DNA from: Begonia masoniana | Taxonomy: Eukaryota; Streptophyta; Magnoliopsida; Cucurbitales; Begoniaceae | Assembly: GCA_022432975.1 (NCBI GenBank) | Contig: CM039508.1 | Coordinates: 29,081,008 to 29,145,007, forward strand | Reading direction: 5' to 3' | DNA length: 64,000 bases | Shown here: positions 1 through 11,469 of the stretch, one piece after another | Numbering within the stretch: the first letter of the stretch is position 1 | How the letters are laid out: each line of letters starts with the position of its first letter | Notes under the pieces: model-generated | What the model was told of the DNA's origin: nothing | Databases searched by the model: none | What the model saw: the letters and a program-made list of their open reading frames with translations, nothing else | Translations under genes and position numbers: made by a program

Positions 1-747
1 CGGGTACACATTTGCTAAAAACCGGTTTTTGTGTAACTTCCATCAAATCCTTCATCTAATCACTCAAACAACCTAAACTAACATTTTCAAAGCTTTAATC
101 ATCAAAAGAGGAAGAAAAATAACCAAGGGAGTGAAATTTTCGGAATCCCCCTTTAGGGTTTTCCAAATTCTCACAAAACCCACTTAAAACTCACTAAAAC
201 ACTCACAAATTAACACCTAAGTGAAACCAAACCAAAACCCATAAATTTTACCTTAAAAACCCTTGACAAAATGGATGAAATGGAGGAGGAGAGAACCCTA
301 AAATGGGGCTGGAAATTTCGTGGAGGAGAGAACCAAAAATGAGGAAGAAAGTGGAGAAAAACCTAATTTTAACATAAAGTTTTTTTTTTCCTCTTTTTCT
401 TTACCTCCACAAATTTCTTCCAAATTATAAAATCCACCCACCACTTATCCCTTTAATAACCTCCCACGTGGCTGCCATCCACCTCACCCTCATGCACCCA
501 CAACTTTTCCCTTTAATAGCCTCCCACGTGGCTGCCATCCACCTCCCTCTTATTGGTTAAATTATACATTGACTTTTCAAACCAAATACTTTTGACTTTT
601 CAACTTGTTTTAGTTTGAATGGTCAACACCTCCACTTCTCTTTTCTCTATTACTCTTCAATGCACATCACTAAATTTGAATAATTGAACTCTCCTAACAC
701 GTCTAATCTAAGGCTACGTACGTACAAAAAAATTCGTGGGTGTTACA
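1..747 (-). mobile_element. Partial LTR (U3 side) of a Tekay-like gypsy element, cut by the window edge
   Basis: The stretch ends in GGGTGTTACA, the terminus of a TG...CA LTR, and aligns by eye along its length with the right end of the solo LTR at 26461-28779 (shared AACCGGTTTT, CCACCCAAACAACCTAAACT and AGGAAGAAAA blocks). The orientation is therefore minus, with the U3 start at 747. The rest of the LTR lies outside the window. A few TTGAC (W-box) cores sit at 570-630. The element is inserted in the LTR that resumes at 748. Confidence 0.75.
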
Positions 748-848
748 TGTGAGTAGAACTTTTAGGATTTTGTTTTAACTAATGCAATGTAAATGTTTTA
801 GGTGAAGAAGCTTGAACAGAAAGAAGCTCAAAGTGCTAAGGAGACCAG

Positions 849-1585
849 GTAAATGAATGTATTAAGGTTTCCGGCTAATAGAGCCCTACATCGTGGGAGT
901 ACTAGGTTGAGATGTCTGATGTTTACCTTATGATAATGAGCTTGTCTGCACTTGAAGGATTTATGTATGTTGCGAGTTATACTGTTTGATGACCTGTTAG
1001 TGAATGTGAAGTTGTCTGCTCTGGTATGATCCTTGTCATAGTTTGATGAGTTAAAAGTTCTCATGTTCATGCATCAAGAATGTTTCTCAAGCATAAGAAA
1101 ATGTTTTAACGCATGTTTTCCATGAACAAGATATGTATGTATATATGTATATATATAAGATTTATGCAACGTGGATTAAGTGAGGGTTGGGGCAGTTCGG
1201 CGTATGTCACAGTCCAAAGAAGGACATATGAATACGACCCGCAGTAGGGAACAAGATCAAACTCACTGTCGAACCCCCTTTACCGGCACAAATCCTCTCT
1301 TGATCCACACAACCTAAACAAAGAATATGATCAAAGACTATGAATGATGAATATGATCAAAGACTGTGAATGATGAATATGAACAATGATTACGAATGAT
1401 GATTATGATCAATGACTATGAATGATGAATATGATCCATGACTATGAATGATGATTACGAGCAAAGACATGAACAAGAAAAGACTTATGAGCATGTGATT
1501 TTCCCAAATTATGCATTCATGCATCCATGTTAGTGTTGCATTCCTTACTAAGCATTAGACTTATAGTTTAAACCTTATGATGTAG
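849..1585 (+). other. Predicted LTR leader intron (paired splice-site motif)
   Basis: Donor CCAG/GTAAAT at 848/849. Hairpin GGCT-AATAG-AGCC at 873-885, box CTACATCGTG at 886-895. Branch-like CTTACTAAGC near 1545, acceptor TATGATGTAG/GTGACG ending at 1585. The box can pair with 1576-1585 using G-U pairs. The splice call is inference from conservation across six LTR families. Confidence 0.5.
1321..1465 (+). repeat. Short tandem repeat inside the predicted LTR intron
   Basis: About five imperfect copies of a 30-36 bp unit built on ATGAATGATGAATATGATCA. It resembles the family-specific repeats found at the same place in other LTRs (9470-9790 and 27385-27590). Confidence 0.75.
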
Positions 1586-1939
1586 GTGACGAGTTTTCAG
1601 GTGAGGAACTCAAGGTTAATGAGGATGTCTAAGCTTGGTTGCTGGAGGATGCTCAGTGTGACAGTGAAGGCTGGATAGGCGATTAAGCTCCTTGGTTATG
1701 CTCATAGTAAGTTACAAAAGTTTACGATGGACAGATGACTAAATAGAATAGAATTTCTTACAACAATGAGACTTGGATTGAAGGGCTTGTCTTTAGAGTC
1801 TGAATACAATTTCAAGGATTAATGAATGGTTTAATTTGTTTGAGTCTTCCGCTATGCGTATTATTAGGTAAGTTTATGGTTGCTACTCTTTGAGGTTTAT
1901 AATTACTAAGTTAATAATCGGGTGAATTGTGATATGTTC

Positions 1940-2305
1940 TATCGGATGATGAAAGTGTTATTTTGTCGTCTAGCGATCGGCAGATGTAGAGTGTTTAAGC
2001 CATCGGATGACGAAAGTATTATTTTGTCGTCTAGCGATCTGCAGATGTAGAGTGTTTAAGCCATCGGATGATGAAAGTGTTATTTTGTCGTCTAGCGATC
2101 GGCAGATGTAGAGTGTTTAAGCCATCGGATGATAAAAGTGTTATTTTGTCGTCTAGTGATCGGCAGATGTAGTGTAATAAGCCATCGGATGATGAAAGTA
2201 CTATTTTGTCGTCTAGCGATCGGCAGATGTAGAGTGTGTAAGCCATCGGATGATGAAAGAATTATTTTGTCGTCTAGTGATCGGCAGATGTAGTGTAGTA
2301 AGTCA
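1940..2305 (+). repeat. 61-bp minisatellite, six copies, in an LTR
   Basis: Six head-to-tail copies of a 61-bp unit start with ATCGGATGATGAAAG and contain TTTTGTCGTCTAGCGATCGG. Copies differ at only a few positions. Degenerate half-units continue to about 2430. The array lies downstream of the predicted intron acceptor, where other LTR families carry a palindrome-rich block. Confidence 0.9.
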
Positions 2306-2666
2306 CCGGATGATGTACCCTTATTTCATCGGATGATGTAGAGAGTTTCTCCACCGAATGGTATAAACACGGTCTTGTCGTCTAGTGACCGGTAGATGTG
2401 GTTCATTATTCTATCGGTAGATGCAGTCTATAGCTTAAAGTTTTCCCTTCACTAGCCGATACACATTGTACTGCCCGCCGGCAGATATGTAATGTTTTCC
2501 TTTGCCGATTGAGGCTTAGCGAACCGCATATGACATCTCTAGTTAAATTATGTTTTAAGAAAAAAAAAAAGAAATACACTACCGATAATGAATCATGTGT
2601 GAGTAACAAGGATTAGATGATTAAGAAAGATACAGATTATGTGACGATCTTTCCGGGGTCGCTACA

Positions 2667-2931
2667 TATTTGATGTCAAATCCTAAATCACCCAGGGACG
2701 ATGATGTGTATGCGAGACCCCTCACTCAACCCCAAACCAAAGAGTTTTCTAACTTGTTTACTCATTTTGCAAATTACTCTTTTTATGACAAGTTAGTAGA
2801 GTCGCCATCTTCCATGGATAAGAAGAAACCCACGTATGTCATAGAAGTTGGAGGCCAAATCCATCTTGAAGATTTAGTCCACCAAGGCCCCATCTCCACC
2901 ATGCAGCCTCCCCATTTTTTGGACTTTTAAG
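2667..2931 (+). pseudogene. Possible gypsy pol C-terminal fragment
   Basis: An open frame of about 86 codons (2670-2930) starts just after the LTR end at 2666. The pattern RPLTQPQTKEF resembles the basic tail (PITR...K) that closes many plant gypsy polyproteins. No catalytic domain is present and it ends at 2930 after HFLDF. The LTR seems to have inserted into or beside this frame. The family assignment is weak; it could be chance. Confidence 0.3.
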
Positions 2932-3470
2932 TCTTTCTCCATTTCAAAAAGGCTTTATACTATAGGCTCAACACTTTATTGCTCTTCCTTTTTAATGTTT
3001 TTTAGTGTCCTAAATTTCGGGCTTAATGGGTATGAACTTTGACACGATTCTACCTATAATGGGTCAAGTTCTACCCACAAACAACAAAGTTAGAAAACAG
3101 CAACTCGGCTAGTCTGAAAATATCCTAAAATTGAGCAGTGTTTTGACCAACCAAATGATGTCCAAATGCAACGCAATTTTACAGGTTTCTTAATATATGT
3201 GTGAACAATGTTTCCTCAAATTTTCAGGTCCAGATGATGAGAAAATAAAAAGTTATGCAAAGAACACCAGATGCTGTCCGATGAGCAATATTTTGTAAGC
3301 TCTCGGCATAACACTCTTCCGAAGAAGATGGCAGCAAATAGAACAGATTATGGCCGCTTTCTTAGTGTATTTTACTCTGTAAAGAGAGAGAAGAAAAGTA
3401 GAACAATAGCTATTCAAGCAACCGTGGGCTTGAAAGCTCAAAGGAGAGAACTCCTTCTCGATTCTTAACC
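2932..3470. other. Unassigned, probably decayed LTR
   Basis: No gene is supported. Phrases such as TTCAGGTCCAGATGATGAG and the lack of any long frame suggest old LTR or untranslated retroelement sequence. Short frames on both strands (3253-3468) overlap each other and have no recognisable domain. Confidence 0.3.
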
Positions 3471-4593
3471 GAACTGAGCCTTACCGTTCACCAATCTTCA
3501 AGGTGACGCTTTCGTAGACGAATTAGGTTATTCTCATATCATTAAAAATTATTACAAACACCAATAACCATGTATTTATAGACCTAAGGTGGACTAGTTG
3601 TTAGGTAGGGCTTGGGCTGCAAAAAAGAGCCATTATGTGTGGCCAATGTTGGGCTTCTTTCCAATCTTCGGCCTATGTTGGCTTCTCTCCATTTCCTTTG
3701 CTTCAACAAACTTCCAACCACCATCTAACTTAACATACATCTAATCCTAATGCCTAAGGATGCATGTAACTATAAAACATTACACGAAGGCTAATGTTTG
3801 CCAACAAAATACAAGGCTAAAAGTTTGCCAAAACAATAAGAAAAAAGTAAGTGTTCAGTTACAATTTTAATTTCAAGGGAGACAAATCCCTTCTTCAAGT
3901 GCTTCCCTCTTGAGTTCCCACGATAGCACGTGCAAGGGCTGATCCATGTCCTTTGTGCTTGGCTCCCAATCCAAGTCGTTGAAGAGGTTTTCGAAGCCAT
4001 CAATTCCAGCAAAAGAATTGAGTTTATTAGTAAATAGGTTTGATAAAGCTTGTGTCTTGGTTTGTGATCGAGTGATGACCTCTGAGGCATATCAAACTTG
4101 GACTTATTTTGTGTTACTAAAAGTCCAAGTCATTGTAGGCTCACTTGACCAATTCATTCATTTGTTCGTGTAAGTCCATTAGTAATTCAGTCCAAGTGTC
4201 TAGAAACTTTACTTGGCCGATCCTTTACCTGGTCAAGTGAATGGTTTGTTGAGTGTTTTATGTTTTAGTGTACGAGGTGAATAATGTGATCCATTATCCT
4301 GAGAAAGATGAGATGCTAACTTTAGGAATACCATAAGTCTCCTTTGACTTTTGACCAAAGGATTTAAGGCCCTTGAAGGATGCCTTTGACCATCACATTA
4401 ATTCCCTCAATATGTTCATTGATGTCTATGAATTTCTAGTATAAATAGACCCTTAATCCTCAAATGTAATCATGTTTGAAACATCAGTAAAATTTTCATA
4501 TTGAAGTTATACTTCTCAGCTTTTTTTTAGCCAATTGAATGAAGTGTATCTATTTTAAACTAGTTATCCTGACTGGTGTCCCCTTTCCCCCTT
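3471..4593 (-). mobile_element. Decayed gypsy LTR plus pol-tail fragment related to element A
   Basis: Read on the minus strand, 3880-3990 encodes in broken frames the same tail found in element A (a DLDWEPS...DMDQPLHVLSWE-like stretch, compared with DMDQPKHLLTWE in A). It is followed by the same GGCAAACATTRGCCTT segment that follows the pol stop in A. This is therefore a second, older relative of A lying just beyond A's left end. Stops and frameshifts are frequent. Confidence 0.55.
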
Positions 4594-5850
4594 TGATAAC
4601 CTTTGGTCCTGCAAAACAAAGGTTATGCAAACCAAAATTGTAGGGTGGTGTTCTTGACTACATCCGAGAACAACCAATTTCAAGCAAATCAAATAAATAT
4701 CAAATAAAGTCCAATTGCAATGAAATTTCAAAGGATTCTTACCAATTGAGTGTAGAATAGATCCTGTAAATTTTGAGCAATAAAACACAAAACAAAGAAA
4801 ATATGCAAGAAAGTCCCGTAACCGTTCCGAAAGGCAACCTAGAGCACTTTTGGGGAATGTAATCTTCCAAGGAGGATTACAACAGCACAAGGTCTGATTT
4901 GGTCGTCTTTTCTCTCTTTTCTAAGATCTTAGAAAGAAGCTAGAGAATGTGATGATAAGAGTCTCCAAGCAACCACAAGCTAGAAGAACAATTAGAGGCG
5001 AAACTCTGCTCGAAAGATGAACAATCGAGGCTTACCTTGAGCCAACGCTCTTTGAACCTTAGGAGAATTGACCGGTGTATATTGATTATTCAAAAGTGAA
5101 TACAAACACTAAAAGCGATGCTTAAGTATTCCTAGGGTGGTGAGGGTTTCGATTGAATGAAAAAAAGGAAGAAATGGTTGGATGAATCTTGTTTGCACAT
5201 ATGCACGCTCCGCCTTCTTTTCAACCATGGGGATGAAGTCTTCATAAAGTATAGTTTCTTCAGCCATGTATGGAATGATGAGTTGTAAAATTTCAAAATA
5301 ACAAAGCTGATGGAGCGAGCTTAGCCTAAAAATGGACCGGGCTTCAACATTTATTCAAGTGGCGCAATCCCCCTCCATCTTTCATGTGGACCAGGCCCCC
5401 TTGGTGCCTTCCATGGACTTGAGGTTTAGTAGTTCGAACTAGGAGTGTTCAACATGTCCTCGTGAACGTTAACCCTTACCACCATACTAGCCATAACCAT
5501 TCAATCTAATGTATGCATGCAAGTTTATAAAGTTTAATACAAATAAGGCCAATGTTTGCCCAAAAATTTGAATTAAATAGAGTTACATATTCTCGTCCAA
5601 GGGAAGACAAATTCCCCTTTTAGCTTGAAGTGATCCATCTTCGGTCTCCCAAGTAAGTAAATGTTTGGGCTGGTCCATGTCTTGAGATTTGGGCTCGCAT
5701 GCTAAGCCTTTGAAAAACTTCTCATAAGTATTCCATTCCGAGCAATCCAGTGGGCCCTCACGTGCAAAAATAGAGCAATTGTCAGCATAAAGATTAGTGA
5801 GGTTTTGTGATGTGCCTTGGGAACGTGTCACTGGTCTCCTAGGTGTATCA
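4594..5850 (-). mobile_element. 3' LTR of element A, overlapping the pol end
   Basis: On the minus strand it runs from TGATACACCTAGG at 5850 to GGTTATCA at 4594 and matches 23402-24655 with only scattered differences. The pol stop at 5583 lies about 270 bp inside the LTR, so the LTR codes for the last 90 or so residues of the polyprotein. A donor-like CAAG/GTAAG occurs at about 5035 (minus), but the hairpin and CTACAYC box of the chromovirus LTRs are absent. Confidence 0.85.
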
Positions 5851-8584
5851 TCCTCTCGAGGTGGAAAAGGATTTGACCTCAAATCTAGAGATTCGTCCTT
5901 CTTAATTTCGCTTTCATCACCCATAAATGAAGAGAGATCTTGAACATTAAAGGTCGCTAATACACCATACTCTCCAGGTAACTCCAACTTATACGCATTG
6001 TTGTTAATGCGCTCCAATATCTTGAAGGGACCATCTGCCTTTGGAAGGAGTTTTGATTTCATTTTTTCAGGAAAACACTCTTTACTTAGGTGAAGCCGCA
6101 CTAAGTCACTTTCGTTAAATATTTTTTCCCTTCACCCCTTGATAGCTCTTTTAGCGAATTCCTCATGTTTTCTTTGTATTATATTCCTAACTTGCTCATG
6201 TAGGCAAGGGACTTCATAGGAAATGGTAAAAGATCCAATAGAGCAGTAGGGTTAAAACCGTATACCACTTCAAAAGGCATTCTCTGAGTGGAGGAATGAA
6301 CACTTCTATTGTAGGCGAACTCCAAATGTGGAAGTTTAATATCCCATTCACCTAGTTTCTTTCCTATCGCACCCCTGAGAAGAGTACCAAGAATTTGGTT
6401 GACCACTTCGGTTTGACCATCCGTCTGTGGGTAAAAGGAAGTATTGAACAACAGTTTGGTTCCAATCTTCGTCCATAAAGTTCTCCAAAATGCACTAAGG
6501 AACTTAGTTTCTCTATTTGATACTAATGTGTTAGGTACTCCATGAAGTCTAACTATCTCTTTGAGAAAAAAGGTCTGCAATGTTATTGGAGTCATCAGTC
6601 TTGGCACATGCGATAAAATGTGTCATCTTAGAGAACTTGTCTACTACTACCATAATTGAGTCTTTGGATCTGACAGTACGAGTAAGTCCAAGAACGAAAT
6701 CTAAACTAATGTCCACCCAAGGATGAGTTGGAATTGTGAGAGGAAGGTATAACCCTTGGGGAAGGACTTTGCTCTTAGCCTTTTTGCACATGCTACAACG
6801 CTCTATCAGACGACGTACATTGCGTATTAGGTGGGGAAAAAAATGTTCTTTGACCATTTCCAGGGTTTTGTCTTCTCCGAAATGGTTGGCTAATCCTCCA
6901 TCGTGTGCTTCTTTTACCAGACACATTCTTAGTCCTAATTTACTTCCTTTGAATACATATCCATCGACGATGTGGTTTTTTCCATCATTTTTTTATAAGG
7001 CACTTTTGGTAGTATTTTCCAAAATCCTAGTCCGACTCATAATTGTTATTAATCCATTCAAATCCAAAAAATCTAGTTTCTAGTTCAGTTAGGAGTAGGT
7101 GTCTCCTTGATAGTCCATCCGCCACTACGTTGGTTTATCCTTTTAGATATTTAAGGACATAAGAAAACCTTTCGAGAAATTTGACCCATTTGGCATGTCT
7201 TTTTTTGAGTTTTACTTGACCTTTGATGTGTTTTAGTGCCTGATGGTCAGTGTGTATGATGAACTCTTTAAGTAGGAGGTAATACTACCACTGCTCAAGT
7301 GCACGTATGACAGAATAGAACTCTTTGTCATAGGTCGAGTAGTTTAGAGCTGGTCTCTTGAGCTTTTCATTGAAGTAAGCTAGTGGTCGTTTCTCTTGTA
7401 TTAAGACAGCTCCTATACTCACTCCTAATGCATCACACTCTACCTCGAACACCTTGTTGAAATCCGGGAGTGCTAGGATAGGAGATTGACATAATTTTTC
7501 CTTCATCAACTCAAAACTGTGTTGACAAGTTGGTGTCCATTCAAAAACTCTACCTTTCTTAGTGTAGTCAGTTATAGGAGCCATGATAACACTAAATTTT
7601 TTAATAAATCTTCGGTAGAATGAGACTAATCCATGACAACTCTGAACTTCTGTTATCCCCGTTGGAACTAGCCATTCTTTGATGGCTTCTATCTTGGCCT
7701 CTCCGCTTCCATTCCGTCTTTGGAGATTATGAACCCTAAAAAATACACTTAATCTTGAGTGAAAGAGCACTTTTGTAGATGAAAAGAGTCCTTAGATGGT
7801 CTAAGTGAGTGGTTAAGTCCGAGCTATAGATTAGTATATCCTCGAAATATATGACAATAAACTTTCCTAAGTACTCTTTAAGTACATGATGCATTAAACG
7901 CATAAAGGTACTAGGTGCATTTGTCAATCCAAAAGCATCACTATCCACTCAAACAAACCATATTTTGTTTTGAAGGCAGTTTTTCATTCACCACCTTCTT
8001 TCATTCTAGTTTGGTGGTATCCACTTTCGAAAATATGGCTGCCTAACTAAGCTCGTCTAACATGTCTTCTAGTCGCGGAATCAAAAATCTATACTTAATA
8101 GTGATTTGGTTAATAGCGCGACTATCTACGCACATTCTTATTATGCCGTTCTTTTTTATAACTGGCAGTGTAGGTACTGCATAAGGGCTCATGGATTCTC
8201 TTATATAACCTTTATCCAATAAATCATTTACTTGGCTTTGAAGTTCCTTTGTCTCTGATGGGTTCATCTGATAAGCTGGTCGATTCAGCAAAACAACTCC
8301 CGGGTGCAAGTCTATTTGATGTTCAATTCCACGTAAAGGTGGTAAACCTTGTGGAATCTCTTCGAAAAAAACGTCTTGAAATTGTTTTAACAAATTTAAT
8401 ACTGAGTTAGGAATATTTCCAAGTTTCAGAACTCTATCTTTGAACATCACTAATATAAGGGGTTCTCCCTCTAATATAGCGGTATTTATTTCGTCTTTTG
8501 TCATTAATAGGTTGGCCTTATCTTTTTCTTTCTTCCTTGCCACCTCATCTTTTGCTATCTGCTCAGGCGTTAGTGGTGCTAACT
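5583..8584 (-). pseudogene. Element A pol: RT, RNase H and integrase, broken
   Basis: Read leftwards, frames give the PR-RT linker and RT start (8043-8543, with YRFLIPRLEDML), RT core with YFEDILIY (7736-7948), then RT end and RNase H (7285-7770). Next come the integrase zinc finger (CSMCKKAKS) and first Asp of the core (6549-6926), the integrase core (6179-6607) and the C-terminal tail (5583-6101). The RT motif YxDD reads YFED and the integrase VSDRD reads VSNRE, so both active sites are damaged. At least four frameshifts or stops separate the pieces. The upstream part (LAPLTPEQ, ending at 8584) continues at 20902 across the nested insertion. No intact enzyme can be made. Confidence 0.85.
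5851..5857 (-). other. Polypurine tract of element A
   Basis: On the minus strand GAGAGGA lies directly before the LTR start TGATACAC. This plus-strand primer position identifies the left LTR as the 3' one. The right LTR has no such tract beside its outer end. Confidence 0.65.
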
Positions 8585-8794
8585 TGTAACGTCCCTCACA
8601 CTATTCCTAATTTCCCGTACGAAATTTTTTCTTTTCCTTTTATACTTAGCGTTTAAGTGGAAAACAATTTAATAAAACATTTAAAACAATTACAAAACAA
8701 TTATTTAAACCAACATTTAAAATCAACTTAATAACTAACAGAACACTCAGCCAAGGAGGGAGGGGCAAGAGAGTCAAAACAGAAAAAGACAAGA

Positions 8795-8834
8795 GGGCCG
8801 ATCGATCGGCCCATCAATGGGCGATCGATCACCC
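8795..8834. repeat. CGATCGATCG palindromes in LTR B
   Basis: GGGCCGATCGATCGGCCC (8795-8812) is a perfect 18-bp palindrome, followed by GGGCGATCGATCACCC (8819-8834). This is the position where other chromovirus LTRs here carry longer palindrome-rich blocks. Confidence 0.85.
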
Positions 8835-9469
8835 ACAAATGGCCGCTCATTTTCTCCCTTCTTTCTTCCAACTTTTACACACTCCAATCACACCCAAACA
8901 CATTCACACTTTACACTTCGCACATCTTTCCCTTCATTAACTTACTTTTAAGCATATCTCGTAACAATACTTCAACTCCCCTACAGTCCTCACTCCACTA
9001 AATCACCCAAAAACCGACTCTAAACACATTTAAAACATAACTCGAATTCATAAAAACGAACTGCGTGGTTCGGTTTAAAAACTAAACAATTCCTCCTGTT
9101 TCAAAGAAAATACCAAGCAGTTCCATATCGTTCAAATAACTAATTTAACAAAACGCCTTATAAAACAGTTAGCCAACACATCTGTACATCAATCTATCAA
9201 CTAACCAGAACCAAACATCCTAAAATGTTCTATCTTTACAATCTTCCTACGTTTCTATCTATCCAACCCTCAAAACGTTTACTTACATTCCCACGGGTCA
9301 AAATCGCACCAACTGCACCAGCGCACTCCCACGGGTATCCTTCTTCAACCAGCGTGATCATCTAACAGAGGAACGTCTTCCTCACCTGTTTCGGGTTCAC
9401 CTACACCATAAGGACGCCTATGAGAATAAATCTCAGTAAATTCTACGTAATTGACAATGCATGAACATG

Positions 9470-9790
9470 TATATGCAATTTTCATAAGTTCCTGTGCATT
9501 CATTTCATTTATCATATCGTGCATTCATTTATCATATCGTTCATTCATTTCATTTATCATGTCATACATTCATTTATCATATCATGCATTCATTTATCAT
9601 ATAGTCATCTCATGTAAGTCGTCTCATATAAGTCGTCTCATGTCAGTCATCATAGTCATCTCATTTTAGTCGTCTCATTTCAGTCGTCATAGTCGTCTCA
9701 TTTTTGTCGTCATAGTCGTCTCATTTTAGTCATCCTAGTCATCTCATTTCGTTTACATTTCACTTTACTTTCACTCATTTATCAGATAGT
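9470..9790. repeat. Short tandem repeats in LTR B
   Basis: First CATTCATTTATCATATCGT-like units, then GTCGTCTCATTTCAGTCGTCAT-like units in fragments, all imperfect. They lie within the predicted leader intron. Confidence 0.8.
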
Positions 9791-10183
9791 CATCTCATTT
9801 CAGTTCATCACATTTCTTTTTCTTTCATGAAATCTATGCATAAATTCGTTTTCATGACGTTTATAAAACAGTGATGCATGACAATATAAGCATAACATAG
9901 ACATACAGCGTACATACTATCAAACAATATGTAACGTCCCTAATACTGTACCCAATTTCCCGTACATATATAATTTTTTTTTTTTACACTTTTAACTTTT
10001 ACTATACTTTAGGCGGAAATTAAACCAAAATCGGAATTGAAATCTATTTTTTTAAATCGTTTAAAACATATCCTAAATCAATTAAATAAAACTTAAACAA
10101 TTTAAAACAATTAAATAAAAATAATAAAAACATTTATCAATCGGCTAGGGGCAAAATCGGAAAGAGGCGAGCAAAAAGGAAAC

Positions 10184-10418
10184 GGCGATCGATCGCCCAA
10201 AACCAGCGATCAATCGCCAAGCACAAAATGGCGAGGGGCGATCGTTCGCCCCTCGCGCCCCTCGCGCGGCGTCCGATCGCCCTTGGCGATTTTCACTGGC
10301 CAGCGAGCGATCGCCATTCCTCCAGCGATCGCTCGCCAAGCTCTCTGGAATTTCTTCCAGAGAGCTGGCCTTTGCATTTCTTCTACAATCAGCTCTCTGG
10401 AATCCGATTCCAGAGAGC
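10184..10418. repeat. GC-rich palindrome block, left LTR of C
   Basis: A cluster of dyads: GGCGATCGATCGCC, GGGGCGATCGTTCGCCCC, AGCGAGCGATCGC, AGCGATCGCTCG, and twice CTCTGGAAT...ATTCCAGAG. It sits near the 3' end of the LTR in sense orientation and is repeated almost unchanged in the right LTR. Confidence 0.9.
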
Positions 10419-10864
10419 AAAGCTTCCTTTCAATATTTATCTCCTGCACACATCAACTTTAACACATCTCCAATTTCATCCTCAATTAACAGACTAAACA
10501 CCTCATAATCGTCCAAACATTTAACTCAAAACGTAGTCAAACTTTACGAAAACAAACTGCATGAGTATATTTAAAACTATACTTTTCCTCCTGTTTTAAA
10601 ACGTCCAAGCAGTTTATAAAAACAGGTTTTCAAAACGTTTAAAACATCAACATAAACCTATCCACTATCAGATCCAATCATCCTAAAATGTTCTAATTTT
10701 ATACATATATACCCAATACCATCAAAATGTATACATACATCCCCATGAGTCGGTTAAGCATCGACTGCGCAACACACCACCGCAATCCATCCTCCGCCAA
10801 CTGCCTCACACATCAGGAGGAGGAACGTCGTCCTCACCTGGCTCGATGTCACCTAAAACGTCAC

Positions 10865-11469
10865 CTACACTATACAGACACACTATGAGCTAAAGACTCA
10901 GTAAATTCTACGTAAATGCAGATGCGTGCAGTGCATATAGAGTTCAGAAATCATGCATAACATACAGAGCGTCGCAGACAGTATATCACCGAGATCTCAT
11001 TCCCCTAACCGAAGGGGGCCCATCCAGCGGTCGGACTACCCCGTGTGGTTAGAGGAGGGGGGTACACGCTTACAACACGTACAGCCGTGCCTGAGCCCCA
11101 CCTCGCGTGACCAGATAACAGATTACGTTTATTAATTACATTACATGAGATGTGGTATCGGCCAGACCCTTAATCGGCCCGCACAATAGATCGATAGCCC
11201 CCAATTTCTGGGCTACATTGGCTTTCTGAAAACATCGTGCGGAAATTCATTTTCATGCCAAGTTAAAATACGTGATGCATGAACAGTTCAATATAAATGT
11301 AAACAATCAAGTATACGTACCATCAAGACTGTAAAGGAAATAACCTACGAAAACGTTTAAACCTAGCTACCCAACCAAAGCAATTTAAGCACACAATACT
11401 CCAAGATCCTCGACGCGACATCAAAGTACGGTGTAGGCCAATCGACCAGAGTAAGTCACGAGAACTTAC
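10865..11469 (-). other. Predicted leader intron, left LTR of C
   Basis: Donor CAAG/GTAAGT (GTAAGT at 11469-11464). Hairpin GGTC-GATT-GGCC at 11447-11436, box CTACACCGTAC at 11436-11426. Branch-like TTTACTGAG near 10905, acceptor GTATAGTGTAG/GTGA at 10875-10865. Pairing is 9 Watson-Crick plus one G-U with one mismatch; the right LTR copy lacks the mismatch. Confidence 0.5.
11014..11117 (-). other. Conserved LTR island shared by elements C and G
   Basis: On the minus strand it contains GGTCACGCGAGGTGGGGCTC, CAGGCACGGCTG and GGTAGTCCGACCGCTGGATG. The same order occurs at 37774-37880 and 45069-45175 in G and at 18193-18297 in C's other LTR, much better conserved than the flanks. It lies in the middle of the predicted leader intron. 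Function unknown. Confidence 0.7.

Larger units (their letters stand above)
748..2666 (+). mobile_element. 3' part of a Tekay-like gypsy LTR, interrupted by the LTR at 1-747
   Basis: It ends in GGGGTCGCTACA, a TG...CA-type LTR end. It carries the same ordered marks as the other chromovirus LTRs here: a donor-like AG/GTAAAT at 848/849, hairpin GGCT-AATAG-AGCC at 873-885, box CTACATC at 886-892, branch-like TTACTAAGC near 1545, and TATGATGTAG/GTGACG at 1576-1585. No coding sequence is seen. Its own start lies left of the nested insertion, outside the window. It is closest to the 50826-53436 LTR (shared CTACATC/GATGTAG boxes and TACTAAGCATTAG). Confidence 0.7.

Noticed and set aside
1940..2305. 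CRISPR-like array
   Set aside because: The 61-bp copies are nearly identical throughout without unique spacers, and lie in a plant LTR; this is a minisatellite.
5031..5036. Adding element A to the paired leader-intron set because of its CAAG/GTAAG
   Set aside because: No covarying hairpin, no CTACAYC box and no GRTGTAG/GTGA partner were found in A's LTR.
10184..10418. GCGATCGC-rich block as a sign of cyanobacterial or plastid DNA
   Set aside because: It is repeated in both LTRs of a plant chromovirus and flanked by plant retroelement sequence.
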